The notes below the pieces were generated by a model, which made no database searches, had not been told where the DNA came from, and saw only the letters and a list, made by a program, of their open reading frames with translations. DNA of 64,000 nt. It comes from Aestuariivivens sediminicola (GTDB lineage: Bacteria; Bacteroidota; Bacteroidia; Flavobacteriales; Flavobacteriaceae). The translations under genes were made by a program, and so were the position numbers. Shown piece after piece: positions 24,878 through 32,507 of this stretch. The stretch covers positions 1 to 64,000 of the forward strand of contig NZ_JAKMCM010000006.1 of NCBI RefSeq assembly GCF_022662015.1. The letters are read 5' to 3'. Positions within the stretch are counted from its first letter, which is position 1. Each line of letters begins with the position of its first letter.

Positions 24878-26230
24878 TTAACTTTTAGCATTCGCTTTAT
24901 CTCCATTTTCCGGTTGGTAATAGTTAGGAGGGAAACTATTCAGTTGACGCCAGAGTTCGAACCATATGGGGACATCTTCCAGGAGCGCAATGGTTCGGGC
25001 CCCGGAACCCACTCTGATGGCTTTGGGCCATTCGTGGTCCGTCTCATCGGGAGCGAGCAAAACCCGGTATAAGCCTTTATCACTTATAAAATTCTCAATG
25101 GCCACCACTTTTGCACCATAGGTCCCATAACTCAGATTGGGCCATCCACTGAAGACAATGGCCGGCCAGCCGTCAAACTGAATTCGCACTTTTTCACCGA
25201 TGTGTAAAAGGGGCAGATCGATAGGTCTCACATAAGTCTCCACGGCCAGATCATACTGTTCCGGCATGATGCCGACCAGGGCTTCACCTTCCTTAAACGT
25301 AACACCAACACCGCCTGTTAAGGCCTTATTTATGAATCCGTTGATGGGAGCAGTCACATAGAGCAAACTGTTTCGCACCTGGTAATTCGTGTAATCGTTT
25401 TGAAGTTTGGTGACTTGCGCTTCCGTATCGAACCTATTGGACTGTGCTGTAAATAAATCACTTTCCGATTTGGATATTTTATCTATGTATTCCTGATTTA
25501 TCCTGGAAAGCTCTATCTGGGCATTTATGACCTCGTTTTTACTGGCGATAAATTTATTCTCCTGAGATATCAATTTCGCCTGAGCCTCCTGATATTTTAC
25601 CCGTTTTTCCTCCACATCCTTTACGGCCTTTAAACCTTCACTCTGAAGTGTTGTCACACGATTGAACTGGCGCTCGGCTATGGCCATATTGGTTTTTTGG
25701 GCTTCAAAATCAATACTGTCGCTTTTCACCTTTAGTCGCGCCTGCAACAACTTATTTCTGGTTTGTTCCAATTTGAGCTTTTGTTCGTTTTGAAGCGCCA
25801 GGATTTGACGCTTCAAGGCTTCTACTTTTTGCTGATAGGCACCTAAAGAGGAAGACTTGGCCTGAATCTGACTGTTGGTGCGTTCAACGAGTTGATTGTC
25901 GAAATACTCGCTCTTAATTTCAGAAATTCTCAGAATGGTGTCTCCCTTTTTCACAAAGTCACCTTCCCTGACAAACCACTCTTCAATGCGACCGGGTATT
26001 TGCGATTGAATGCTCTGTGGACGCTGGTCGGGGGTTAAGGTGGTGACCAGCCCTTTTCCGGTAATATTTTGTGTCCATGGCAGGAACATGGTAACCAAAG
26101 TGATTCCGGCGGCCACGAGAAGGAATTTGTTAAAGTACTTGTAATAGGATTTATCAAGCACATTCTTACCTGATTTGAACTGCCTTAAATCCACTCTTTT
26201 ATTCAACTGATTATGTGAAATATTTAGCAT
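24878..26230 (-). CDS. HlyD-family membrane fusion protein
   Basis: 450 residues. One N-terminal membrane helix (about 35-52, LLVAAGITLVTMFLPW) is followed by a lipoyl-like half-motif (GRIEEWFVREGDFVKKGDTI), a long coiled coil (about 120-270) and a second barrel-sandwich half with the HlyD motif VTAPINGFINKALTGGVGVTFKEGEALVGIMP. It bridges the inner-membrane transporter and the outer-membrane channel. The gap is 3 bp to both the ABC and TolC genes, showing a tight operon. Confidence 0.9.
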   Translation of the reverse strand: MLNISHNQLNKRVDLRQFKSGKNVLDKSYYKYFNKFLLVAAGITLVTMFLPWTQNITGKGLVTTLTPDQRPQSIQSQIPGRIEEWFVREGDFVKKGDTILRISEIKSEYFDNQLVERTNSQIQAKSSSLGAYQQKVEALKRQILALQNEQKLKLEQTRNKLLQARLKVKSDSIDFEAQKTNMAIAERQFNRVTTLQSEGLKAVKDVEEKRVKYQEAQAKLISQENKFIASKNEVINAQIELSRINQEYIDKISKSESDLFTAQSNRFDTEAQVTKLQNDYTNYQVRNSLLYVTAPINGFINKALTGGVGVTFKEGEALVGIMPEQYDLAVETYVRPIDLPLLHIGEKVRIQFDGWPAIVFSGWPNLSYGTYGAKVVAIENFISDKGLYRVLLAPDETDHEWPKAIRVGSGARTIALLEDVPIWFELWRQLNSFPPNYYQPENGDKANAKS

Positions 26231-26233
26231 GAC

Positions 26234-27901
26234 CTAGAATTTTTTTGATTTAATTTTCCCTTTTTCCAACGTAATGACTTTCTCGCATTTATCAATCCAA
26301 TGTTCGCTGCTGCTCACCACAATAAGTCCCCATGGTCGGTCTTTATGACTCAGGAATTCAATGATCGCATCGGTTTCCTCTCGGTTAAATCGGTCCAACG
26401 CATCTTCCAATATGAGTATCTTCGGCTGTTTTAAGATGGCCCTGGCCAGAACTATTTTTTTAGAAACCGTGTGCGACATCTGTTTACCGTCAGGATACAA
26501 GATGGTTTGAAGCCCATTGGGGAGTTCTTTAACGAAATCCAGTAGAGCGATGTCCTTTAATACCTGAAATATAGTTTCGTCACTGATATTGGGATTACCA
26601 AAGGTCAGATTGTCCTTTACAGTCCCCTCAAAAGGGGTTTCCTCGGTCAGTGACAAGCCCAACTGAGACCGGTAGTGGTTCAGATTGATGCCATGAAGCG
26701 ACACATTGTTCACGTGAATGCTTCCCAATGTAGGCTGAATGACGCCGGATATTAATCGCAGTAAAGTGGATTTCCCGGACCCGCTTTCGCCTTTAATTAA
26801 AACCCTGCTACTGGTATTAATATCGAGCGTAATGTCCTGTAAAATGGGTTTTTCCCGATCCTTTACCTGGTAAGACACATGATCGAGGGTAATGTCAAAA
26901 CCATTTTTAAACATAGGGATTTCACCTTTAAGGTTCTCCAGGTCCTTATCCACAATCTGACCTAATTTCTCAATGGAGGTAAGGACATCGTAAAAGGATT
27001 CCAATCCGAGGATTAGTTTTTCTACCGAGGCAATGACCAGTATGATGATGATTTCAGCCGCGACAAACTGACCGATGTTCATCTCCTGGTTTAACACCAA
27101 TGCCCCTCCGATGAGCAATAAACTGGCGGTTACAACCACTTTGAAGCTGATCATCTGTATGAATTGTATCACCAATATTTTAAAATGGCTTTCTCTCGCA
27201 TTGAGATAGTCGGATACCAGGGCATCGTTTTTAGTGATGGCCAGGTTCGTATTCCCTGAGAGTTTAAAACTCACAATGGTTCGTGCTATTTCCTGGATCC
27301 AATGTGCAACGCGGTATTTGTGCTTCGATTCCTGCAAGCTCGTTTTCAGACCTTTTTCGGCCGTGTATTTAAATACGATAACGATAAGTAATAGCAGTAG
27401 GAGTCCGAAAATGATAAAGAAGGGATGATAAAAAGATAGCAGGATCAAGGCAAACAGGATCTGTAATATGGCCGTTGGCACATCGATTAAGATTTTTGAA
27501 AGCCCCTTTTGTATGGTTAAGGTGTCAAAAAAGCGATTGGCGAGCTCCGGCGGATAAAAATTTCGCAATTCGGTCATTTTAATTTTTGGAAATCGGTAGC
27601 TCAATTCGAAGGAGGAGCGCAGAAAAATACGCTGTTGAATGGTTTCAATAATGCGAAGTTGCATGAGTTGAAGCCCACCGTTAAAGGCAACCCCCAGGGT
27701 TACTAAGATGACCAATATGATCCATGATGTTGAAATCTGGGCCCCTTGGATCAGGTTGATAATAGCCTGTATTCCTAAAGGCAGCGATAAGGCTACAATT
27801 CCGGAAAAGATGGCGTAATAGAATATTTGTAAAATATCCTTTCTCTCCAATTGCAATAATCCTAAAAAGCGTTTCCAGGGTGACAAAGTTGGTTTTTCCA
27901 T
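26234..27901 (-). CDS. ABC exporter (membrane domain plus NBD) with degenerate ATPase motifs
   Basis: 555 residues from ATG at 27901 (MEKPTLSPWKRF), 2 bp after the TetR stop; the frame runs on to 27970 within tetR but that start is unlikely. Residues ~20-310 form a type I exporter membrane domain with about six helices. The NBD (about 335-555) keeps Walker A (GESGSGKST, residue ~371). The ABC signature LSGGQ is replaced by MSHTV, the Walker B end reads ILILED and not DE, the Q-loop Gln is missing (LGLSLTEE), and the switch His is replaced in VVSSSEHW. There is no C39 peptidase domain. ATP hydrolysis may be slow or absent. It works with the HlyD and TolC genes downstream; the substrate is unknown. 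Confidence 0.88.
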   Translation of the reverse strand: MEKPTLSPWKRFLGLLQLERKDILQIFYYAIFSGIVALSLPLGIQAIINLIQGAQISTSWIILVILVTLGVAFNGGLQLMQLRIIETIQQRIFLRSSFELSYRFPKIKMTELRNFYPPELANRFFDTLTIQKGLSKILIDVPTAILQILFALILLSFYHPFFIIFGLLLLLLIVIVFKYTAEKGLKTSLQESKHKYRVAHWIQEIARTIVSFKLSGNTNLAITKNDALVSDYLNARESHFKILVIQFIQMISFKVVVTASLLLIGGALVLNQEMNIGQFVAAEIIIILVIASVEKLILGLESFYDVLTSIEKLGQIVDKDLENLKGEIPMFKNGFDITLDHVSYQVKDREKPILQDITLDINTSSRVLIKGESGSGKSTLLRLISGVIQPTLGSIHVNNVSLHGINLNHYRSQLGLSLTEETPFEGTVKDNLTFGNPNISDETIFQVLKDIALLDFVKELPNGLQTILYPDGKQMSHTVSKKIVLARAILKQPKILILEDALDRFNREETDAIIEFLSHKDRPWGLIVVSSSEHWIDKCEKVITLEKGKIKSKKF

Positions 27902-27903
27902 AA

Positions 27904-28575
27904 TTAAGATGTGATGGTGTTTAATACTAAGTTCATTAAAAAGTCGGTAGGTGTAACAGTGTTTCCACAATCGGTAATGGAAACAAAATGGTCCTTGAGA
28001 AAATGCTGGTGCAAACTGGCCTCAATAATGGTACTGGCCAGACTGGAGGGATAGGGGTATTCTGGATTTACCTCTAAGATCATATCCCTTAAACGATGAA
28101 TAATTCGCTTGTACACCACGAAATACCCCTCTTGATTTTCATTGTCCACCTCTTTGGTAAGAAATGATTTTGAATTTTCGTTTACGATAATCCTATGCAG
28201 GATGACCTCATCGATATGCGAGAAACTCGTATCTTCCTTTACACTGCGGGTTACTATTCGAATGGCATTACGTAACTTTTCAGCTGATGTTAAATTATGC
28301 GTCTCTATTACCAATTGGTATTCGATCCAGGACCAGTACCAGGAGGTGATGTATAACAGCAGCATATGCTTACTTTCAAAATAGCGATATATGGAACTTT
28401 CATTGGAATCGATGCGGTCGCCCAACTTCTTGAAGGTAAACCCTTCAAAGCCAATTTCATCTATAAGAATGATGCTGTGTTTAACCATGCGTTTGCCTAA
28501 TTCGGATGATTCAGGATCTTTGACATAGATTTTTTCAGGGACAGAAATCTTAATATTTGATAGTAATCTTTCCAT
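27904..28575 (-). CDS. TetR/AcrR-family transcriptional regulator
   Basis: 223 residues from ATG at 28575 (MERLLSNIKISV); an in-frame start at 28596 overlaps the promoter. The N-terminal HTH is IILIDEIGFEGFTFKKLGDRIDSNESSIYRYFESKHMLLLYI (residues ~35-75), with the typical IYRYF recognition helix. The C-terminal ligand domain is unassigned. It heads the ABC-HlyD-TolC operon and probably represses it and itself through the palindrome at 28600-28616. Confidence 0.9.
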   Translation of the reverse strand: MERLLSNIKISVPEKIYVKDPESSELGKRMVKHSIILIDEIGFEGFTFKKLGDRIDSNESSIYRYFESKHMLLLYITSWYWSWIEYQLVIETHNLTSAEKLRNAIRIVTRSVKEDTSFSHIDEVILHRIIVNENSKSFLTKEVDNENQEGYFVVYKRIIHRLRDMILEVNPEYPYPSSLASTIIEASLHQHFLKDHFVSITDCGNTVTPTDFLMNLVLNTITS

Positions 28576-28593
28576 TATTAAATAATTTGCACG

Positions 28594-28616
28594 CAAATAT
28601 AATAGTAATACTATTA
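28594..28616 (-). promoter_or_regulatory. Promoter and palindromic operator of the tetR export operon
   Basis: The minus strand has TATATTTG (28594-28601), a full -7 match, 18 bp before ATG at 28575. Directly upstream, and touching it, is the 17-bp palindrome TAATAGTAATACTATTA (28600-28616; arms TAATAGTA and TACTATTA around one central base). A regulator bound there would block RNA polymerase, which fits TetR autorepression. Confidence 0.65.
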
Positions 28617-28701
28617 AAATTAAAATAGAGTTGATGAAATTAAGGCAATTTTAACATTTAATGTATTAAAGGAAAGTGGGGAGTGGATTAATTACTGCCT
28701 G

Positions 28702-29403
28702 TTAATGGCAATTCATCGTGTTGGATACCAGGTCATTAACCGGGGCAGGAGAGAGGTAGGGGATGCCCAGACCCAATCCCCGTAAGATAAATAAGAGGCC
28801 AATGATGACGATAAAAACGGGAACCAAACGTTGAATTTTTTGTCTGACATGTCCTTTTAAGATGTGACTAAAGTATATAGCCGTAGTCATTAGAGGGATG
28901 GTACCCAGGCCAAATACGGCCATATAGAGCCCGCCTTCAAGTGCATGTCCTGAAGCAATGGCAGCGATAACGGCCATATAGACCAAACCACAGGGCAGGA
29001 ATCCATTTAAGAATCCGATGGTTAAAAAGGTATCGGTAGTCTTCTTTTTTAAGGCCATACCCAGACGTGATTTGATTTTGGAGATGATGCGGTACACGGG
29101 TTTTGAAAGGGCACTGGTATTAAGGTACTTTTTTGGAATCGCCACAACTAGAATCATGATGATACCGATAAGGATTGACAGTTGCTGTTGATACCCAAAC
29201 AGATATAGACTCTTGCCAATCATACCGAAGGCAAGACCTAACATACTGTAGGCGATGATCCTGCCACTGTGATACACGGAGATCTGGACCATTCGCCTGA
29301 ACCTGTTGGATCGATCCACGGGCAGGACGAATGCGATGGGACCACACATGCCGACACAATGAAAACTGCCTAATAAACCCAATATGAATGCAGAGGCTAA
29401 CAC
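28702..29403 (-). CDS. TauE/SafE-like membrane protein linked to cbb3 oxidase assembly
   Basis: 233 residues with about six hydrophobic segments. The N-terminal SFHCVGMCGPIAF and the central FLNGFLPCGLVYMAV motifs are those of the DsbD-like/SafE-like transporter family found at the end of cco operons in Bacteroidota and some Proteobacteria. The paired Cys, His and Met suggest copper handling for the oxidase (inference from the family and position). Its start is 1 bp after the FixH-like stop, so it belongs to the same operon. Confidence 0.82.
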   Translation of the reverse strand: MLASAFILGLLGSFHCVGMCGPIAFVLPVDRSNRFRRMVQISVYHSGRIIAYSMLGLAFGMIGKSLYLFGYQQQLSILIGIIMILVVAIPKKYLNTSALSKPVYRIISKIKSRLGMALKKKTTDTFLTIGFLNGFLPCGLVYMAVIAAIASGHALEGGLYMAVFGLGTIPLMTTAIYFSHILKGHVRQKIQRLVPVFIVIIGLLFILRGLGLGIPYLSPAPVNDLVSNTMNCH

Positions 29404-29404
29404 A

Positions 29405-29851
29405 TTAATAATTTATGGATGCTTTATATAAATAAGATTTTCCGTTATATTGCCAATCGATTTTAATGTTCCAACGACCATCTACCAAACGATTGTCAGG
29501 TATGAGCAAATATGGATTAGACAATGAAATTGGAGTTTCAAAGTCAAGTTGTTTGTTAGATGGTCTGTATAGGAACACTTTACCGGTTATCTCTTTATAG
29601 TCTAAATCTTTTGGGAAATTTATTTTGAGTCCGTCAACTGTCTTGACGTAATTCACATTTTCAATCAGGTCCTTCGCATTGTTCAGCTTGTCGATGTCAT
29701 TCTGGTAACTCAATTCTTCAGCGTAATAATCCTCTGTAACCAGGTCATGATCATATTTATCATTGACATTCATGGTAATGATAAAATACATGATAAAACC
29801 AATAAAAGCTATAAATGCCAGTACAATACCTGTTCCCCAATTTATTTTCAT
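29405..29851 (-). CDS. ccoH: FixH/CcoH-like cbb3 oxidase assembly protein
   Basis: 148 residues. One N-terminal membrane helix (WGTGIVLAFIAFIGFIMYF) is followed by a periplasmic beta domain with YAEELSYQNDIDKLNNA (the FixH helix) and FPKDLDYKEITGKVFLYRPS. FixH/CcoH takes part in copper delivery and assembly of cbb3 oxidase. It lies between ccoG and the TauE-like gene. Confidence 0.9.
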   Translation of the reverse strand: MKINWGTGIVLAFIAFIGFIMYFIITMNVNDKYDHDLVTEDYYAEELSYQNDIDKLNNAKDLIENVNYVKTVDGLKINFPKDLDYKEITGKVFLYRPSNKQLDFETPISLSNPYLLIPDNRLVDGRWNIKIDWQYNGKSYLYKASINY

Positions 29852-29927
29852 ATCACTTATTCCTGCTTGATCAGGAATCTCCTTTTTTAGTTACTATTTT
29901 ATTATTTGTCTTCTTTTCTTTTCCAAT

Positions 29928-31352
29928 TTAGTTGAAGTTCCTCGGCCCTAAGAAATTTGCCGTTGTTGTTTCTATTAATTCTTCACCCTTGTAAACGCCT
30001 ATTTTAATCTTATTCCGGTCTCCGGACAATAAGGCATTATTAATCTCGATGAACAAGGTGCCCTCCGCAATGCCCTGACCGGGAACCACAAAGCTTTCAC
30101 TTGTAGCAACCAATTTAAGATGGCCTTTATGCGACATCAATTTTAATCGCACATTTTCTATATCCCGGGTTGTTTTGTTGACCAGTTTATAGGTAAACAC
30201 GTTGCTTATGACGTTGTCCTCTTTATGTTCATACAATTGTCCGGGCAATCTTAAAACGTTGGCCTCAACATCATTTCTTAAAAATAGCATTCCCGTAAGC
30301 AAACCCATTAAAATAAATAATACGGCCATGTAGCCCTTCATTCTCGCAGTGAGCTTAAAGGGTACCTTTTTCTCTATTTCCTCCTCGCTGGCATAGCGTA
30401 TAAGGCCTTTGGGAAGATTAATGCTTTCCATGATATGATCGCATTCATCAATACAGGCCGTACAGTTTACACATTCCAACTGGGTACCGTTTCGAATATC
30501 GATCCCCGTGGGGCATACATGCACACATTGCAGGCAATCGATGCAATCGCCATGACCCAGGGCTTCTCTATCCTCATTTTTTCTGAAACTTTTTCTGCCG
30601 TTAGTCCCTTCACCGCGTTTGTGGTCGTAGGCCACTACCACGGATTTTGTATCCAATAATACGCCCTGGAGCCGACCATAGGGACAGGCTATGATACATA
30701 CCTGTTCCCTGAACCAGGCGAAAACAAAATAAAAAACGGCCGTAAAAATAATCAGAGGAAATAGCGTGTTCAGGTGTTCTAATGGTCCATCGGTGATATA
30801 ACCCACTAATTTGTCACTGCCGATAAGATAGGCCAAAAATACATTGGCAATGAGAAATGAGATCACCAAGAAAATAGTCCATTTCAATACCCGTTTTCGA
30901 ATCTTCTCGGCATCCCATGGTTGCCTGTCCAGTTTACGTTGTTTGTTCCGATCACCATCGATCCAATATTCGATCCGTCTGAAGACCATTTCCATAAAAA
31001 TGGTTTGGGGACAGATCCAGCCACAAAAAATACGACCGAATGCCACCGTAAACAGGGTAATAAACACCACACCAATGATCATGGAAACGACAAACAGGTG
31101 AAAATCCTGTGGCCAAAATGGAAATCCGAAAATATTGAACCGCCGTTCCAAAACGTTGAATAGCAGGAACTGATTGCCATTGATTTTAATAAATGGTGAC
31201 AGGAAAAGAAAGGCCAGTAAAACGTAGCTTACCAATTTTCGCTTGTCGTAATACCTTCCACTCGGTTTTTTTGGAAAGATCCAAGCCCGTTTCCCTTCCT
31301 CGGTAATCGTACCAATGGAGTCTCTGAAATTTTCGTGCTCTGAGGTGTCCAC
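29928..31352 (-). CDS. ccoG: Cytochrome c oxidase accessory protein CcoG (polyferredoxin-like)
   Basis: 474 residues. Several membrane helices carry the CcoG/RdxA motif FGRIFCGWICPQTIFMEMVF and, later, CIIACPYGRLQG. Two ferredoxin-type clusters follow (CIDCLQCVHVCPTGID and CVNCTACIDECDHIM). The C-terminal ~120 residues form an Ig-like periplasmic domain. CcoG is thought to reduce copper for the CuB centre of cbb3 oxidase. It is part of the cco operon (66 bp after ccoP, 76 bp before ccoH). Confidence 0.94.
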   Translation of the reverse strand: MDTSEHENFRDSIGTITEEGKRAWIFPKKPSGRYYDKRKLVSYVLLAFLFLSPFIKINGNQFLLFNVLERRFNIFGFPFWPQDFHLFVVSMIIGVVFITLFTVAFGRIFCGWICPQTIFMEMVFRRIEYWIDGDRNKQRKLDRQPWDAEKIRKRVLKWTIFLVISFLIANVFLAYLIGSDKLVGYITDGPLEHLNTLFPLIIFTAVFYFVFAWFREQVCIIACPYGRLQGVLLDTKSVVVAYDHKRGEGTNGRKSFRKNEDREALGHGDCIDCLQCVHVCPTGIDIRNGTQLECVNCTACIDECDHIMESINLPKGLIRYASEEEIEKKVPFKLTARMKGYMAVLFILMGLLTGMLFLRNDVEANVLRLPGQLYEHKEDNVISNVFTYKLVNKTTRDIENVRLKLMSHKGHLKLVATSESFVVPGQGIAEGTLFIEINNALLSGDRNKIKIGVYKGEELIETTTANFLGPRNFN

Positions 31353-31418
31353 TACGTTCTTTTTACAAACCTGCAGATGGCTCTATTTTAATCCCTGCAG
31401 TTCTGGTTAAGGAAAAAT

Positions 31419-32321
31419 TTAATTCTCCGGGGTTTCATTTTCCACCGGTTCTTCAACCCATAGTTCGCCTTCCGGGTCTTTAGGATTGGCTGGTGTGGTT
31501 CCCTGGAACGTGAGTACATAACTGGAGACCTGAGCTATTTCCAAAGGTTTTAATTGCTGCTTCCAGGCAATCATACCCTTACCGGAACGTCCGCCTTCGG
31601 AGACTGTTTGGAAGATACTTTTAATATCGCCGCCTAAGATCCAATACTGGTCCGTTAAATTTGGACCAATACCACCACCACCATCAGCCATGTGACAGGC
31701 CACACAATTGGTTTGAAAAATGGATTTACCGGCATTCAGATCGGAGGCTTCGGTAAGTACTTCAACTGTATTGACATCTACTAGGTCCTTAGCAGTTTTC
31801 TTATACTCCTCGATGGCCATTCGTGCCTCTGCCAATTCGGTTTCCAACTCATCGAACTGTCCGGCACCATCGAACACATGAAATCTAAGCAAGTAAATCC
31901 CGGCAAAAATAATGGTAGCATAAAACCCATATAACCACCACGGTGGTAGACTGTTGTCCAATTCCTTGATGCCATCGTAATTGTGGTCCAGAATGATCTC
32001 GCCTTCTTCTTCAATAGGTCTTGAACCGACAAGTTTCTTGAATATGCGCGTTAACCAGGTAAACTGATAGGATTGCTCCTTTTCGGCGAGGAAACGCGCC
32101 TTGGCCTCTGCATCGAGCTTGTGAAGCATGACATTTTCCAGGGCATTGATAATGGCTTCAATGGCGATTAATATTATAAGCACCAACAGCAGGAACAGAA
32201 GGACACTGGGGTATTCGATAAATGCTGGTTTTTCTCCTGAATCTATAAAGTATTCAACAGCACCAAAAATGATGAAGAATATAACGGGTACCCGTACCCA
32301 AGATGGAATTAAATGTCTCAT
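31419..32321 (-). CDS. ccoP: cbb3 oxidase subunit III, CcoP (mono-haem)
   Basis: 300 residues. N-terminal membrane helices (about 10-30 and 40-58) precede the CcoP-N segment LDHNYDGIKELDNSLPPWWLYGFYATIIFAGIYL-type helix, then a coiled region and one cytochrome c domain with CVACH (about residue 203) and a downstream Met-containing loop. Only one CxxCH is present, whereas the proteobacterial subunit has two. It passes electrons from soluble cytochrome c to the catalytic subunit. Its start overlaps the end of ccoQ by 4 bp. Confidence 0.93.
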   Translation of the reverse strand: MRHLIPSWVRVPVIFFIIFGAVEYFIDSGEKPAFIEYPSVLLFLLLVLIILIAIEAIINALENVMLHKLDAEAKARFLAEKEQSYQFTWLTRIFKKLVGSRPIEEEGEIILDHNYDGIKELDNSLPPWWLYGFYATIIFAGIYLLRFHVFDGAGQFDELETELAEARMAIEEYKKTAKDLVDVNTVEVLTEASDLNAGKSIFQTNCVACHMADGGGGIGPNLTDQYWILGGDIKSIFQTVSEGGRSGKGMIAWKQQLKPLEIAQVSSYVLTFQGTTPANPKDPEGELWVEEPVENETPEN

Positions 32322-32503
32322 AATATATCGTCGTTTTTATTGTCTAATGGTAAGTTACTTACTTTCTTTATGTAGTCTTTTTTTGCCGTTATGACCCACC
32401 AAAATAGTGCTACGAAAAAGATAAAAAAGATGAGCAGGGAAATGATGGGATAGATTTCGATATCCGCAATACTCTCCATGTGGTTTTTTATGAATTTTAA
32501 CAT
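32318..32503 (-). CDS. ccoQ: cbb3 oxidase subunit CcoQ
   Basis: 61 residues with one membrane helix (PIISLLIFFIFFVALFWWV) and a basic tail (TAKKDYIKK), the shape of CcoQ/FixQ, which stabilises the complex. It starts 4 bp after the ccoNO stop and overlaps ccoP by 4 bp (ATGA type), so translation is coupled. Confidence 0.85.
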   Translation of the reverse strand: MLKFIKNHMESIADIEIYPIISLLIFFIFFVALFWWVITAKKDYIKKVSNLPLDNKNDDIL

Positions 32504-32507
32504 AATA

